In this document: in pieces, positions 57,216 to 64,000 of the stretch
How the letters are laid out: each line of letters starts with the position of its first letter
How positions within the stretch are numbered: position 1 is the first letter of the stretch
Origin: Micromonospora sp. WMMA1363
GTDB lineage: Bacteria; Actinomycetota; Actinomycetes; Mycobacteriales; Micromonosporaceae
Assembly: GCF_030345795.1 (NCBI RefSeq)
Contig: NZ_JAUALB010000001.1
Coordinates: 3,712,001 to 3,776,000, forward strand
Length of the DNA: 64,000 bases
Direction: 5' to 3'
Notes under the pieces: generated by a model
Told to the model about the DNA's origin: nothing
The model's input: the letters and a program-made list of their open reading frames with translations, nothing else
The model's database searches: none
Program-made: the position numbers and the translations under genes

Positions 57216-58679
57216 CGCGAGCGCGTCCAGGCCACGACCGGCCAGGCAGCGGTACGTCCGGTCGGCGACCTCCGGCGGCAGCACCTCCAGGTTCCACCCG
57301 TCGACGGATGTGACGCCGCTGGTCAGCCGGAAGGTGGTCAGGTTGCAGACGCGACGCACCGTCGGATCGGCGCTGACCTCGTCGTAGCCGGCTCCGAGCA
57401 AGGCGTCGGGCAGTTCGCCCTCGGCGTAGCTCTCCCAGGTGTGCTCGCCGGCACAGGGCACCCTCGCCGCGCGGGCCCGGGCGCCGCGCACCTCCAGCGG
57501 CCCGAAACACTCCAGCTCGTCGCCGCAGTGCGCGCCGTCAGGCAACTCCGCCGCCTGAGCGCAGGCGGGCCGCGGGCCGCTGTCGGCCGCGAGGTCGGCG
57601 GTCGGCGAGGCAACGGGCGCGAACATTCCGCCGGCCAGCCAGGCGCCGGCGCCGGCTGCGGCGGCGAGCGCGACCGCCCCGGCCCCGCCGAGGAACCAGC
57701 GGCGTCGCCGCCGGCCGGCGGCGGGCACGGTGGGATGCTGGTCCTCGGCCGGCGGGCGGGGCGCGGGCCGGGCCGACCGGCCGACCACGTACGGCCCGGA
57801 CGGCGCGCCGCCGCCGGCGTCGTCCGGGAGTCCGCCGTGACCGGGTACGACGCCGCCGAGCGGAAGGCCAGCCAGCAGGTTCCGCAGCTCAGCCGCGGAC
57901 GGCCGGGCACCCGGGTCGTTGGACATGCCGGCGCGGAGGATGTCGATCATCTCCTCGGGGACGCCCGGCAGACCCTGAATCGGCTGGTGGAACATCTCCA
58001 GCACGGTGACCAGGCTCGGGTTGCGCTCGGAGCGCCAGCGGGGCGGCCGGCCGTGCATCACCGCGTAGAGGGTGGCACAGAGCGCGTACACGTCCACGGC
58101 CGGCGACGGCGGGCTGTGGTTGAACATCTCCGGCGGCGCGTACGCCGGGGTGAGCACCTCCAAGGCGACCGAAGCGTCCCGCATCTCGGCCACGACGGCC
58201 AGCCCGAAGTCGGCCAGCACCGCCGGGTTGAAGTGCGAATGGAGAATGTTGGCCGGTTTGACGTCGCGGTGCAGCACGCCGGCCGCGTGCGAGTGGGCGA
58301 TCGCGTCGGCGATCTTCATCCCGAGGTCGCGGGTCTCCAGCGGGCCGAGCGGGGAGGTCCGCATCCGCTCGGCGTACGACCCGTCGCACAGTTCCATGAT
58401 CAAGTATGGGTGTTGGTCGACCGTGACCCCGACGTCGAACAAGTCGACCACATGAGGGTGCGATGACATCCGGCCGGCGGCGCGCGCTTCCCGGAGGAAC
58501 CGCGCCTGGTCCCGCTCACTGTCCAGCGTACGGTTCTCGACCTTGAGCGCCACCTCGCGCCCCACCGAGATCTGGGTGGCCTTGTAGACCGTCGCGTAAC
58601 CACCTCGGGCGAACACCCGTAAATCAGTCAGCCCGGGCACGATGGGCATCGGCAGAGCGCCGGGCGGGGTGTCGGTCAC
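57192..58679 (-). CDS. Serine/threonine protein kinase, membrane-anchored
   Basis: A 495-residue Hanks-type kinase. The kinase domain (about 15-275) has the Gly-rich loop ARGGYATVYKA, the ATP lysine in VALKVE (Lys46), the catalytic loop HRDVKPANIL, DFGLA and APPEMF. A Pro/Gly-rich linker and one membrane helix (about 323-345) lead to an extracellular domain of about 140 residues with several cysteines and no PASTA repeats. Start GTG at 58679. It probably senses an envelope signal; substrates unknown. Its 3' end overlaps the convergent small membrane gene. Confidence 0.92.
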   Translation of the reverse strand: MTDTPPGALPMPIVPGLTDLRVFARGGYATVYKATQISVGREVALKVENRTLDSERDQARFLREARAAGRMSSHPHVVDLFDVGVTVDQHPYLIMELCDGSYAERMRTSPLGPLETRDLGMKIADAIAHSHAAGVLHRDVKPANILHSHFNPAVLADFGLAVVAEMRDASVALEVLTPAYAPPEMFNHSPPSPAVDVYALCATLYAVMHGRPPRWRSERNPSLVTVLEMFHQPIQGLPGVPEEMIDILRAGMSNDPGARPSAAELRNLLAGLPLGGVVPGHGGLPDDAGGGAPSGPYVVGRSARPAPRPPAEDQHPTVPAAGRRRRRWFLGGAGAVALAAAAGAGAWLAGGMFAPVASPTADLAADSGPRPACAQAAELPDGAHCGDELECFGPLEVRGARARAARVPCAGEHTWESYAEGELPDALLGAGYDEVSADPTVRRVCNLTTFRLTSGVTSVDGWNLEVLPPEVADRTYRCLAGRGLDALASPTFTVG

Positions 58680-58709
58680 AGCTCGAAAATACCGAATCCG
58701 GTGGGCAGC

Positions 58710-59204
58710 TCAGCGAACCGCGTCCGCGGCGGACGGTGAATCGCCCTGCTCGTCGGGCACGGTGGCGGACCCCTCGGGCACGGCTGCGGACTCGTCCGAC
58801 GATCCTGCGCGGCGCGTATCCCACCAGAGGCCGGCGGCGGTGGCGAGCGCACCCAGGCCTTCCCAGGCGGCCACACCGAAGAACCGGCCCGGCGCGACGT
58901 CGGCCAGCACCGCGATGGTGAACACGGTGCAGGTGACCAGCCGGAACCAGACGGTGAACCGGTAGAAGGGCCGCCACTCGGTGGCGGTGGCGAGCAGGTA
59001 GTAGACCCCCATGTTGAACGAGGCCATCGAGGACGCGGTCAGGAAGGTGCCGGTGTAGTCACCGGGTGCCCGGGAGGCGGGCACCTCGAAGCCGAGCAGC
59101 CGCAGCAGGAACTCCGGCCAGATCAGCCCGAGCGCGCCCATGACCAGCGCGAGCGCGCCGAAGACCGCGATCGTCCAGCCTGCGGCGGAACGCGGCAGCT
59201 TCAT
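58710..59204 (-). CDS. Four-helix membrane protein, unknown
   Basis: A 164-residue membrane protein with about four helices (about 10-32, 50-75, 82-104 and 108-128) and an acidic, Ser-rich C-terminal tail (about 135-164). The ATG at 59204 (MKLPRSAAGW) is preferred to an upstream start at 59258, which would add a Gly-rich stretch. The motif FNMGVYYLLATATEWRPFYRFTVW suggests an uncharacterised conserved membrane family. It lies upstream of the kinase on the same strand with a 30-base gap, so they may be co-transcribed. Function unknown. Confidence 0.6.
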   Translation of the reverse strand: MKLPRSAAGWTIAVFGALALVMGALGLIWPEFLLRLLGFEVPASRAPGDYTGTFLTASSMASFNMGVYYLLATATEWRPFYRFTVWFRLVTCTVFTIAVLADVAPGRFFGVAAWEGLGALATAAGLWWDTRRAGSSDESAAVPEGSATVPDEQGDSPSAADAVR

Positions 59205-59361
59205 CGGACCCTCCCCAGCCCGTGCGGTCACTCCCCCTGGACCGCATCCGACCCCCACACGTTAGCGACCACCGCCGCCCCCCACATCACCGAAACCGCC
59301 AATCCTGCCCCACTCCGGCCCACCGCGGGCTCCGGCGGCGCTCCCACCGCACCCACTGAAC

Positions 59362-62300
59362 TCAACCCGACGTGAGGCGGGCGAGCAGGGCGTCGGCGGC
59401 ACGGCGTTCGCTGCGCTGCCCGGTGGCGTACGCCAGGCGTACCGCCTCCTCGGCGCTGGCCCGCGCCTCGGCCAACCGGCCGGCGGCGGCGAGCGCCTCG
59501 GCCAGCACGCCGGCCGCGACCACCTGGCTGCGGACATCCTCCGCCGGGACGGTGACGGCCCGCCGCGCCCAGTCCAACGCCTGCTCCCACTGGCCGTGCG
59601 CGAGTAGGGCGGACCCGTACCGGGCCATCGTCTGGCACCGGGAGAACAGCAGTGTCGGGGCATTGAACGCGGCGGTGGCCACCGGGGCGAGCAGCCCGAC
59701 CGCGGTCGCCGAGTCACCGGCGGCCAGCCGCGCGGTGGCCAGCAGCACCCGGGGCGCCGCCTGGGCGGGGGCCTGCGGGTTGTGCGGCTCGACGGCGGTC
59801 AGCACCGCTCGGGCGTCCCGCTCGGCGAGATCGAAGTCACCCATGTCCAACGCCACGAACCCGCGCAGCGTGCCGGCCATGCCGGTGAGCAGCGGATGCG
59901 AGGTACGCCCGGCATACCCCAGGGCGTCGGTGAGGAGGTCGGCGGCGTGCTCCGGCTCGCCCAGGCCACGCGCGATGACACCCCGCACCACCAGCGCGAA
60001 GCCGCGCCCCCAGTCGTCGGAGACAGCGGCGAAGTCCCGGTACGCCCGCCGGGCCGCCCGGTCCGCCTCGGCCAGGTCGCCCAGCTCGGCGGTGGCGAAC
60101 GCCTCCACCGCGCGTAGCGTGCCCACCGCCCACTCCTCACCGACCCGCTCGCCGAAGGGCAGAAACACCCGCGCCATCCGGCAGGCCTCCCGCAGCCTGC
60201 CGGCGAGCAGCCGGGCGAACGCGGTCGTGCCGCGCAACCAGGCCCGCCCGTACGGGTCCTTCAACTCGGCGAAGAGCCGAGCGGCCCGGCCCAGCACCGC
60301 GTCGGTGCCGGCGAAGTCGCCCCGGGTGGTGGTGACCCAGGCCAGGTTCTGCAACGACCAGGCCTGCCCCCGGCGGTCCTGCACCGTCAGGCTGACCTGG
60401 TACGACGCGGCGAGCCGACTGCTCGCCTGGCCAAGCCGCCCGGCGATGAAGTCAGCCATACCGAGACGGCGCATCGCCGAGGCGCGCAGCGCCGGCAACC
60501 CCTGCGCGGTGGCCACCTGCAACGCCTCCTGCCAGCAGGTCACCGCCCGGCCCTGGTCGCCCATCGTCTGGTGGGCCTGGCCGGCGAGGAGCAGGGAGCC
60601 GGCCCGGGTGGCCGCCTCGTCACCGGCGTTGGCGGCGATCTTCTCGGCGAAGGCGAGCGCGTCGGTCGGCCGGCCGACCTGGAGCAACGCCCGCGCGTGC
60701 ACCACCCGGTCGGCCGCCGGCACAGCACCCCGCGCCAGCTCGGCGGCGCGTTCGGCGTACTCCACGGCCAGCGCCGGCTCCCCGGCGTTCAGCGACCGTC
60801 GGGCGGCGCGGCCCAGCGCGGCGACGCCCAGCGTGATCACCACCCGCGCCGACGCGTCCGGGCGCAGGCCCACCGCGTCGGCCAACACCGTCGCCCGCTC
60901 GACGTGTTCGGCCACGAAGTCGTCCCGGGCCGCCTCGGTGAAACCGCCTGGCGCGGGCGCCCCGGCCGGTGGGTCGGTGGCGGCCCACCGGGCGAGCGCC
61001 GCGTGCCGTTCGGCCAGTTCGGCCTTGCTCACCCCGGCGTACGCCGCCTCCCGCATCAGCGGGGTGGCGAACGCGTAGCCGACGCGGGTGCGATGCAGCA
61101 TCCGTCGTTGCAGCAGCTCCTCGACCGCGCGCTCCAGCTCGACGGCGACGACGGCCGCCGGCCGACCGTCCCTTCCGGTCCGCTGTTCGCGCAGCGCCTC
61201 CAGGGTGCCCGCCGGCACGTCATCCCCGACCACCGCCGCGTCCCGCAACACCGAGCGGGCGTCGGGCGGCAGCGCATCGATCCGCGCGGCGAGCACGGCG
61301 GCGAGATCCCGGGAGAGTAACCGGCTACCGAGTGAGCCCGGTGCGAGCCGCCAGCCGCTGCCGACACCGACGGTCAGCGCACCACGCTCCATCAGCAGCG
61401 TGACCAGCTCGGCGAGGTAGAACGGATTACCCAACGCGGTGGCCAGCAGCCGGTCGGTGTCGGCCTGCGGCAGCCGGCCACCACCGAGGTAGCTGGTGAG
61501 CAGCCGGGCCGCGTCCGCACCACGCAGCGGCGGCAGCGCGTGGACCTCGGCGTCGGCGACCAAGGTCAGGGCACCCGCGGTGCGGACCAACTCGGGGCGG
61601 CCGAGCAGCAACACCAACGCCGGCCCGGTGAGCCGGGACAGGCTCACGCCGAGCGCTCGGATCGTCTCGGTGGTGGCGTTGTGCAGGTCGTCGACGACGA
61701 CCACCAGGGGTGCCTCACCGGCGAGGGCGCTGAGCAGGTCGGCGACCGCGTTCGGGATCGCGTCGACGTCGGCTGCCTGGGCGGCGGGGCTCCACTCGCC
61801 CTGGTCGGTGGGGACGCCGCTGGGCAGCTCCGCATACCCGAGGAGGGCCAGCAGATGCTCGGTGGCGATCGGGGCGAGCCCGCCTCCGACCCGGCCCAAC
61901 CGCTGACCGAGCCGACGCAGCCGCTCCTCGACGGCTGGCCGGGTCAGCGCGGTGGCCGCGTCGGTGGGCAGGCCGACGGCGGCCCGGACCAGGTCGGCCA
62001 GCGGCCCGAGCCGACGCCGCTCGCCGAACGCCGCGCACCGGATCGAGAGCACCCGGGCGCCGGTGTGCGCCGCGAACCGCCCGGCGCCCACCTCGTAGCC
62101 GGCGGCGAGGCGTTCCACCTCGGCGGCGAAGCGGGACTTGCCGATCCCCGCTTCGGCGGTCATCAACAGCACCCGGGGCTCACCGCGGTCCACCACCTCG
62201 GCGAGCCGGCCGGCCGCCCGCCCGATCTCGGTCTCCCGGCCGACGAAGGGCGCCTCGTCGCCGAGACCGGACCGGGTGCCCGGAGCGTCCAGCAGGCCCA

Positions 62301-62934
62301 GCAGCTCGTACGCCTCGACCGGCTCGCGCTTGCCCTTCAGGCGCAACGGGCGCAGCGCCCGCCAGGACGCGACGTGCCGGGTGGCGGCAGCGGTCCGCGC
62401 GCCGGCGTAGACCGCACCGACGGCGGCGGCGTCGGCCAGCCGGGCGGCGGTGTTGACGGTGTCGCCGATGACCGTGTACTCGATGGCCGCCTGGATGCCG
62501 GCGATCACGTCTCCGGTGTTCAGGCCGACCCGCAGGCCGAGCGGCGCGCCGCCGCCCCGCTCGTCGTCGAGCACCCGGCGGACCGCCCGCTGCATGGACA
62601 GCGCGGCGCGCACGGCCCGTTCGGCATCGTCCTCGTGGGCCACGGGCGCGCCGAAGACCGCCATGATCCCATCGCCGGTCAGCTTGTCCACGTGCCCGCC
62701 GAAGGTCTTGACCGCGCCGGCCAGCGCCGCGAGCACCCGGTCGGTGACCGCGCCGACCCGCTCCGGGTCGAGGTCCTCCGACCAGGAGGTGAAGTCGGAC
62801 AGGTCACCGAAGAGCACGGTGACCACCCGGCGCTCGGTGGCCGGAAGGGTCGCCGCGGCCGGCAGCGCGGCACCACAGTTGTGGCAGAACCGCGCCCCGG
62901 GGACGGCGACGGTTCCACACACCGAGCAGGTCAC
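59362..62934 (-). CDS. Multidomain regulator: zinc ribbon, class III adenylate/guanylate cyclase, AAA ATPase, TPR region
   Basis: A 1190-residue cytosolic protein. Residues 1-21 form a zinc ribbon (CxxC...CxxC). The class III cyclase domain (about 35-215) has metal aspartates in FGDLSDF (Asp44) and GDGIMAVFG (Asp88) and a substrate-type lysine in KLTGDG (Lys84). An AAA/ORC-type ATPase follows, with Walker A EAGIGKS (about 261-267) and Walker B LVVVVDDLHN. About 600 C-terminal helical residues look like TPR repeats. This is a LuxR-less relative of large cyclase-ATPase regulators of mycobacteria and streptomycetes. GTG at 62934 overlaps the MBL stop (GTGA). Confidence 0.9.
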   Translation of the reverse strand: MTCSVCGTVAVPGARFCHNCGAALPAAATLPATERRVVTVLFGDLSDFTSWSEDLDPERVGAVTDRVLAALAGAVKTFGGHVDKLTGDGIMAVFGAPVAHEDDAERAVRAALSMQRAVRRVLDDERGGGAPLGLRVGLNTGDVIAGIQAAIEYTVIGDTVNTAARLADAAAVGAVYAGARTAAATRHVASWRALRPLRLKGKREPVEAYELLGLLDAPGTRSGLGDEAPFVGRETEIGRAAGRLAEVVDRGEPRVLLMTAEAGIGKSRFAAEVERLAAGYEVGAGRFAAHTGARVLSIRCAAFGERRRLGPLADLVRAAVGLPTDAATALTRPAVEERLRRLGQRLGRVGGGLAPIATEHLLALLGYAELPSGVPTDQGEWSPAAQAADVDAIPNAVADLLSALAGEAPLVVVVDDLHNATTETIRALGVSLSRLTGPALVLLLGRPELVRTAGALTLVADAEVHALPPLRGADAARLLTSYLGGGRLPQADTDRLLATALGNPFYLAELVTLLMERGALTVGVGSGWRLAPGSLGSRLLSRDLAAVLAARIDALPPDARSVLRDAAVVGDDVPAGTLEALREQRTGRDGRPAAVVAVELERAVEELLQRRMLHRTRVGYAFATPLMREAAYAGVSKAELAERHAALARWAATDPPAGAPAPGGFTEAARDDFVAEHVERATVLADAVGLRPDASARVVITLGVAALGRAARRSLNAGEPALAVEYAERAAELARGAVPAADRVVHARALLQVGRPTDALAFAEKIAANAGDEAATRAGSLLLAGQAHQTMGDQGRAVTCWQEALQVATAQGLPALRASAMRRLGMADFIAGRLGQASSRLAASYQVSLTVQDRRGQAWSLQNLAWVTTTRGDFAGTDAVLGRAARLFAELKDPYGRAWLRGTTAFARLLAGRLREACRMARVFLPFGERVGEEWAVGTLRAVEAFATAELGDLAEADRAARRAYRDFAAVSDDWGRGFALVVRGVIARGLGEPEHAADLLTDALGYAGRTSHPLLTGMAGTLRGFVALDMGDFDLAERDARAVLTAVEPHNPQAPAQAAPRVLLATARLAAGDSATAVGLLAPVATAAFNAPTLLFSRCQTMARYGSALLAHGQWEQALDWARRAVTVPAEDVRSQVVAAGVLAEALAAAGRLAEARASAEEAVRLAYATGQRSERRAADALLARLTSG

Positions 62935-63782
62935 GTCTGCTCCAACCCCAGGTCGGCACCGCCGGATTCCCGGCCCAGGTCGGCACCGCCGGATTCCCGG
63001 CCCAGGTACTCCAACTGCGCCCGGACCGACCACTCCGCCGCCCACCACAACGAGCGGTCCACGTCCGCGTAGACGACCGCGACGACCTCGGTGGCGGTAT
63101 TGGCGCCAGCGTCGAGCGCGGCCCGCACCTGGTCCAGCCGGGCCCGCCGGTGGGCTAGGTAGAACTCCGCCGCGGCACCGCAGTCGGCCAACGCCGGGCC
63201 GTGCCCGGGCAGGGCCGGGATCCCGACGTACGTCGAGAGCAGTTCCAGGCTGGCCAGGTAGTCCCCGAGGTGCCCGTCCGGGTGGGCGACGACGGTGGTG
63301 CCACGGCCCAGAATGGTGTCGCCGGTGAGGACGACCTGCTCACCGGCGTAGCTGGCGAGGACGCAAACGGAGTCACTCGTGTGCCCGGGCGTCGGAACAA
63401 GCCGCAGCTCGATGCCGGGGATGGTGGGCGACGCGCCGGCGCCGACCGGCTCCGCGGCAATGGTGTGCGCCGCGTCGACGGCACGGACCGGCACCCCGCC
63501 GAGCAGGTCGTGCAGCCGCGTCGATCCGTCCGTGTGGTCCGGATGGCCATGGGTGATCAACACCAGCCCGACCGGCCGGTGCGCGGCGATCGCGGCGAGG
63601 TGCCCCTCGTCGGCCGGCCCCGGGTCGACCACGACAGCTGGCTCGCCGGGGACGGCCCGCAACACCCAGGTGTTCGTGCCGTCGAGCGTCATCGGCCCCG
63701 GGTTGGGCGCCCGCAGCAGCGTGACCCATCCCGGCAGTTCGTCCGCGAGAGCCGCCGCCGGTGCCGTGAAGTGCCCGCTCAT
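62931..63782 (-). CDS. Metallo-beta-lactamase-fold hydrolase
   Basis: A 283-residue cytosolic hydrolase of the glyoxalase II-like/LACTB2-like group. Zinc motif THGHPDHTDG near residues 76-85, further ligands in TPGHTSDS and GDTILGRG, and the final His in LPGHGP. The C-terminal helical part ends with a doubled nine-residue unit (LGRESGGAD twice) encoded by the 27-bp tandem repeat. ATG at 63782. The stop overlaps the cyclase start, suggesting a functional pair, possibly in cyclic nucleotide or thioester turnover; substrate unproven. Confidence 0.88.
   Translation of the reverse strand: MSGHFTAPAAALADELPGWVTLLRAPNPGPMTLDGTNTWVLRAVPGEPAVVVDPGPADEGHLAAIAAHRPVGLVLITHGHPDHTDGSTRLHDLLGGVPVRAVDAAHTIAAEPVGAGASPTIPGIELRLVPTPGHTSDSVCVLASYAGEQVVLTGDTILGRGTTVVAHPDGHLGDYLASLELLSTYVGIPALPGHGPALADCGAAAEFYLAHRRARLDQVRAALDAGANTATEVVAVVYADVDRSLWWAAEWSVRAQLEYLGRESGGADLGRESGGADLGLEQT
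62951..63004. repeat. 27-bp perfect tandem duplication in the MBL gene C-terminus
   Basis: Two identical 27-base units at 62951-62977 and 62978-63004 encode LGRESGGAD twice, in frame, ending 18 bases before the coupled cyclase start. Perfect identity suggests a recent slippage event. Confidence 0.9.
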
Positions 63783-63810
63783 GGCTGAGATCGTACGACC
63801 CCGAGCGCCA

Positions 63811-63892
63811 CCCTCCGCGATCTTGCGCTGCTGACCCCCGCTTCATACCTATACAGGACCTGTGTCCGGACGAAACGCAAGATCGCGGAGGG
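63811..63892. repeat. 17-bp perfect inverted repeat flanking a 48-bp loop
   Basis: CCCTCCGCGATCTTGCG at 63811-63827 is mirrored exactly at 63876-63892. The loop is lower in GC and holds a small palindrome ACAGG-A-CCTGT (63853-63863). It lies between the RidA stop and the MBL start on the same strand. It could be a terminator for ridA, or a member of a dispersed palindromic repeat family. Confidence 0.75.
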
Positions 63893-63899
63893 CAGGAGA

Positions 63900-64000
63900 C
63901 TAGGCGGAGACCTCGACGATCACCTCGACCTCGACCGGGGCGTCGAGCGGGAGCTCGGCCACGCCCACCGCGCTGCGGGCATGGCGGCCGGCTTCACCGA
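63900..64000 (-). CDS. RidA family (YjgF/2-iminobutanoate deaminase) protein, C-terminal part only
   Basis: Only the last 33 codons are inside the window. They read GEAGRHARSAVGVAELPLDA and then PVEVEVIVEVSA, the standard C-terminus of RidA, where the conserved R-A-VGV-LP segment carries the catalytic arginine. RidA hydrolyses reactive enamine/imine intermediates from PLP enzymes. It ends 118 bases upstream of the MBL start on the same strand. Family call firm despite the short visible part. Confidence 0.85.
   Translation of the reverse strand, partial: GEAGRHARSAVGVAELPLDAPVEVEVIVEVSA

Noticed and set aside
1..64000. CRISPR arrays, rRNA and tRNA genes
   Set aside because: No regularly spaced repeat series, no conserved rRNA motif and no cloverleaf-like segment was recognised by eye; a tRNA scan would be decisive.

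Overview
This window comes from a very GC-rich actinobacterial chromosome. GTG starts are frequent, ATGA and GTGA overlaps are common, and the codon use is strongly third-position G/C. Gene content points to the Micromonosporaceae (Micromonospora or Salinispora-like), but that is inference from content and order, not from a marker gene. Two blocks keep an order also known from Mycobacterium tuberculosis. One is ppa-dacB-zinc protease-tilS-hpt plus ftsH-folE-folP-folB-folK-DUF3180. The other is marP-NUDIX-TlpA-nth-crp. No rRNA, tRNA, CRISPR array, integrase or transposase was found.

Layout. 1-0.9 kb: C-terminal part of a betaine/choline-type ABC ATPase. 1-3.1 kb: minus-strand run of membrane and unknown genes, including a solitary RbsC-like permease. 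3.25-5.65 kb: folP-folB-folK-DUF3180. 5.8-14.3 kb (plus): a tightly overlapping type IV secretion-like operon with VirB2-like, PrgI/VirB3-like, VirB4, VirB6-like, VirB8-like and VirB1-like (transglycosylase + M23) proteins and an unknown protein with an internal duplication. 14.3-18.4 kb: a divergent NTF2-like protein, a degenerate FtsK/EccC-like ATPase and a coiled-coil membrane protein. No relaxase or integrase is present, and the block separates folE from folP, which are normally adjacent. 18.5-22.4 kb: folE, ftsH, hpt and a microprotein. 22.5-23.5 kb: GlxA-type regulator. 23.6-28.4 kb: tilS, zinc metalloprotease, dacB and divergent ppa.

28.4-35.3 kb: partial type VII secretion locus (eccD, eccC, mycP) without eccB, eccE or WXG100 genes. 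35.4-42.4 kb: PAP2 phosphatase, marP, a frameshifted NUDIX gene, a TlpA-like lipoprotein, nth, capA-like, cbiZ and crp. 42.4-52.2 kb: a broken small gene, then a TetR regulator with a palindromic operator and a catabolic operon (TIGR03084 protein, AtuA-like protein, frameshifted acyl-CoA dehydrogenase, carboxyltransferase, biotin carboxylase, acyl-CoA dehydrogenase). This suggests degradation of leucine/isovalerate or a branched acyclic acyl-CoA through a biotin-dependent carboxylase. 52.2-52.6 kb: a scar of gene fragments (DUF5753 and DUF397 remnants) and a large hairpin. 52.6-64 kb: an orphan substrate-binding lipoprotein with a coupled membrane protein, a secreted tripeptidyl-peptidase-like hydrolase, a small membrane protein, a Ser/Thr kinase, a small membrane protein, a 1190-residue cyclase-AAA-TPR regulator coupled to a metallo-beta-lactamase-fold hydrolase, and the end of a RidA gene.

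Three genes between 37.8 and 46.2 kb can each be repaired by adding one G/C base. That suggests either recent pseudogenisation or sequence errors. The most interesting material is the non-mobile-looking type IV secretion-like locus, the GTGAGCG intergenic repeats that supply ribosome-binding sites, and the fragment scar at 52.2-52.6 kb.
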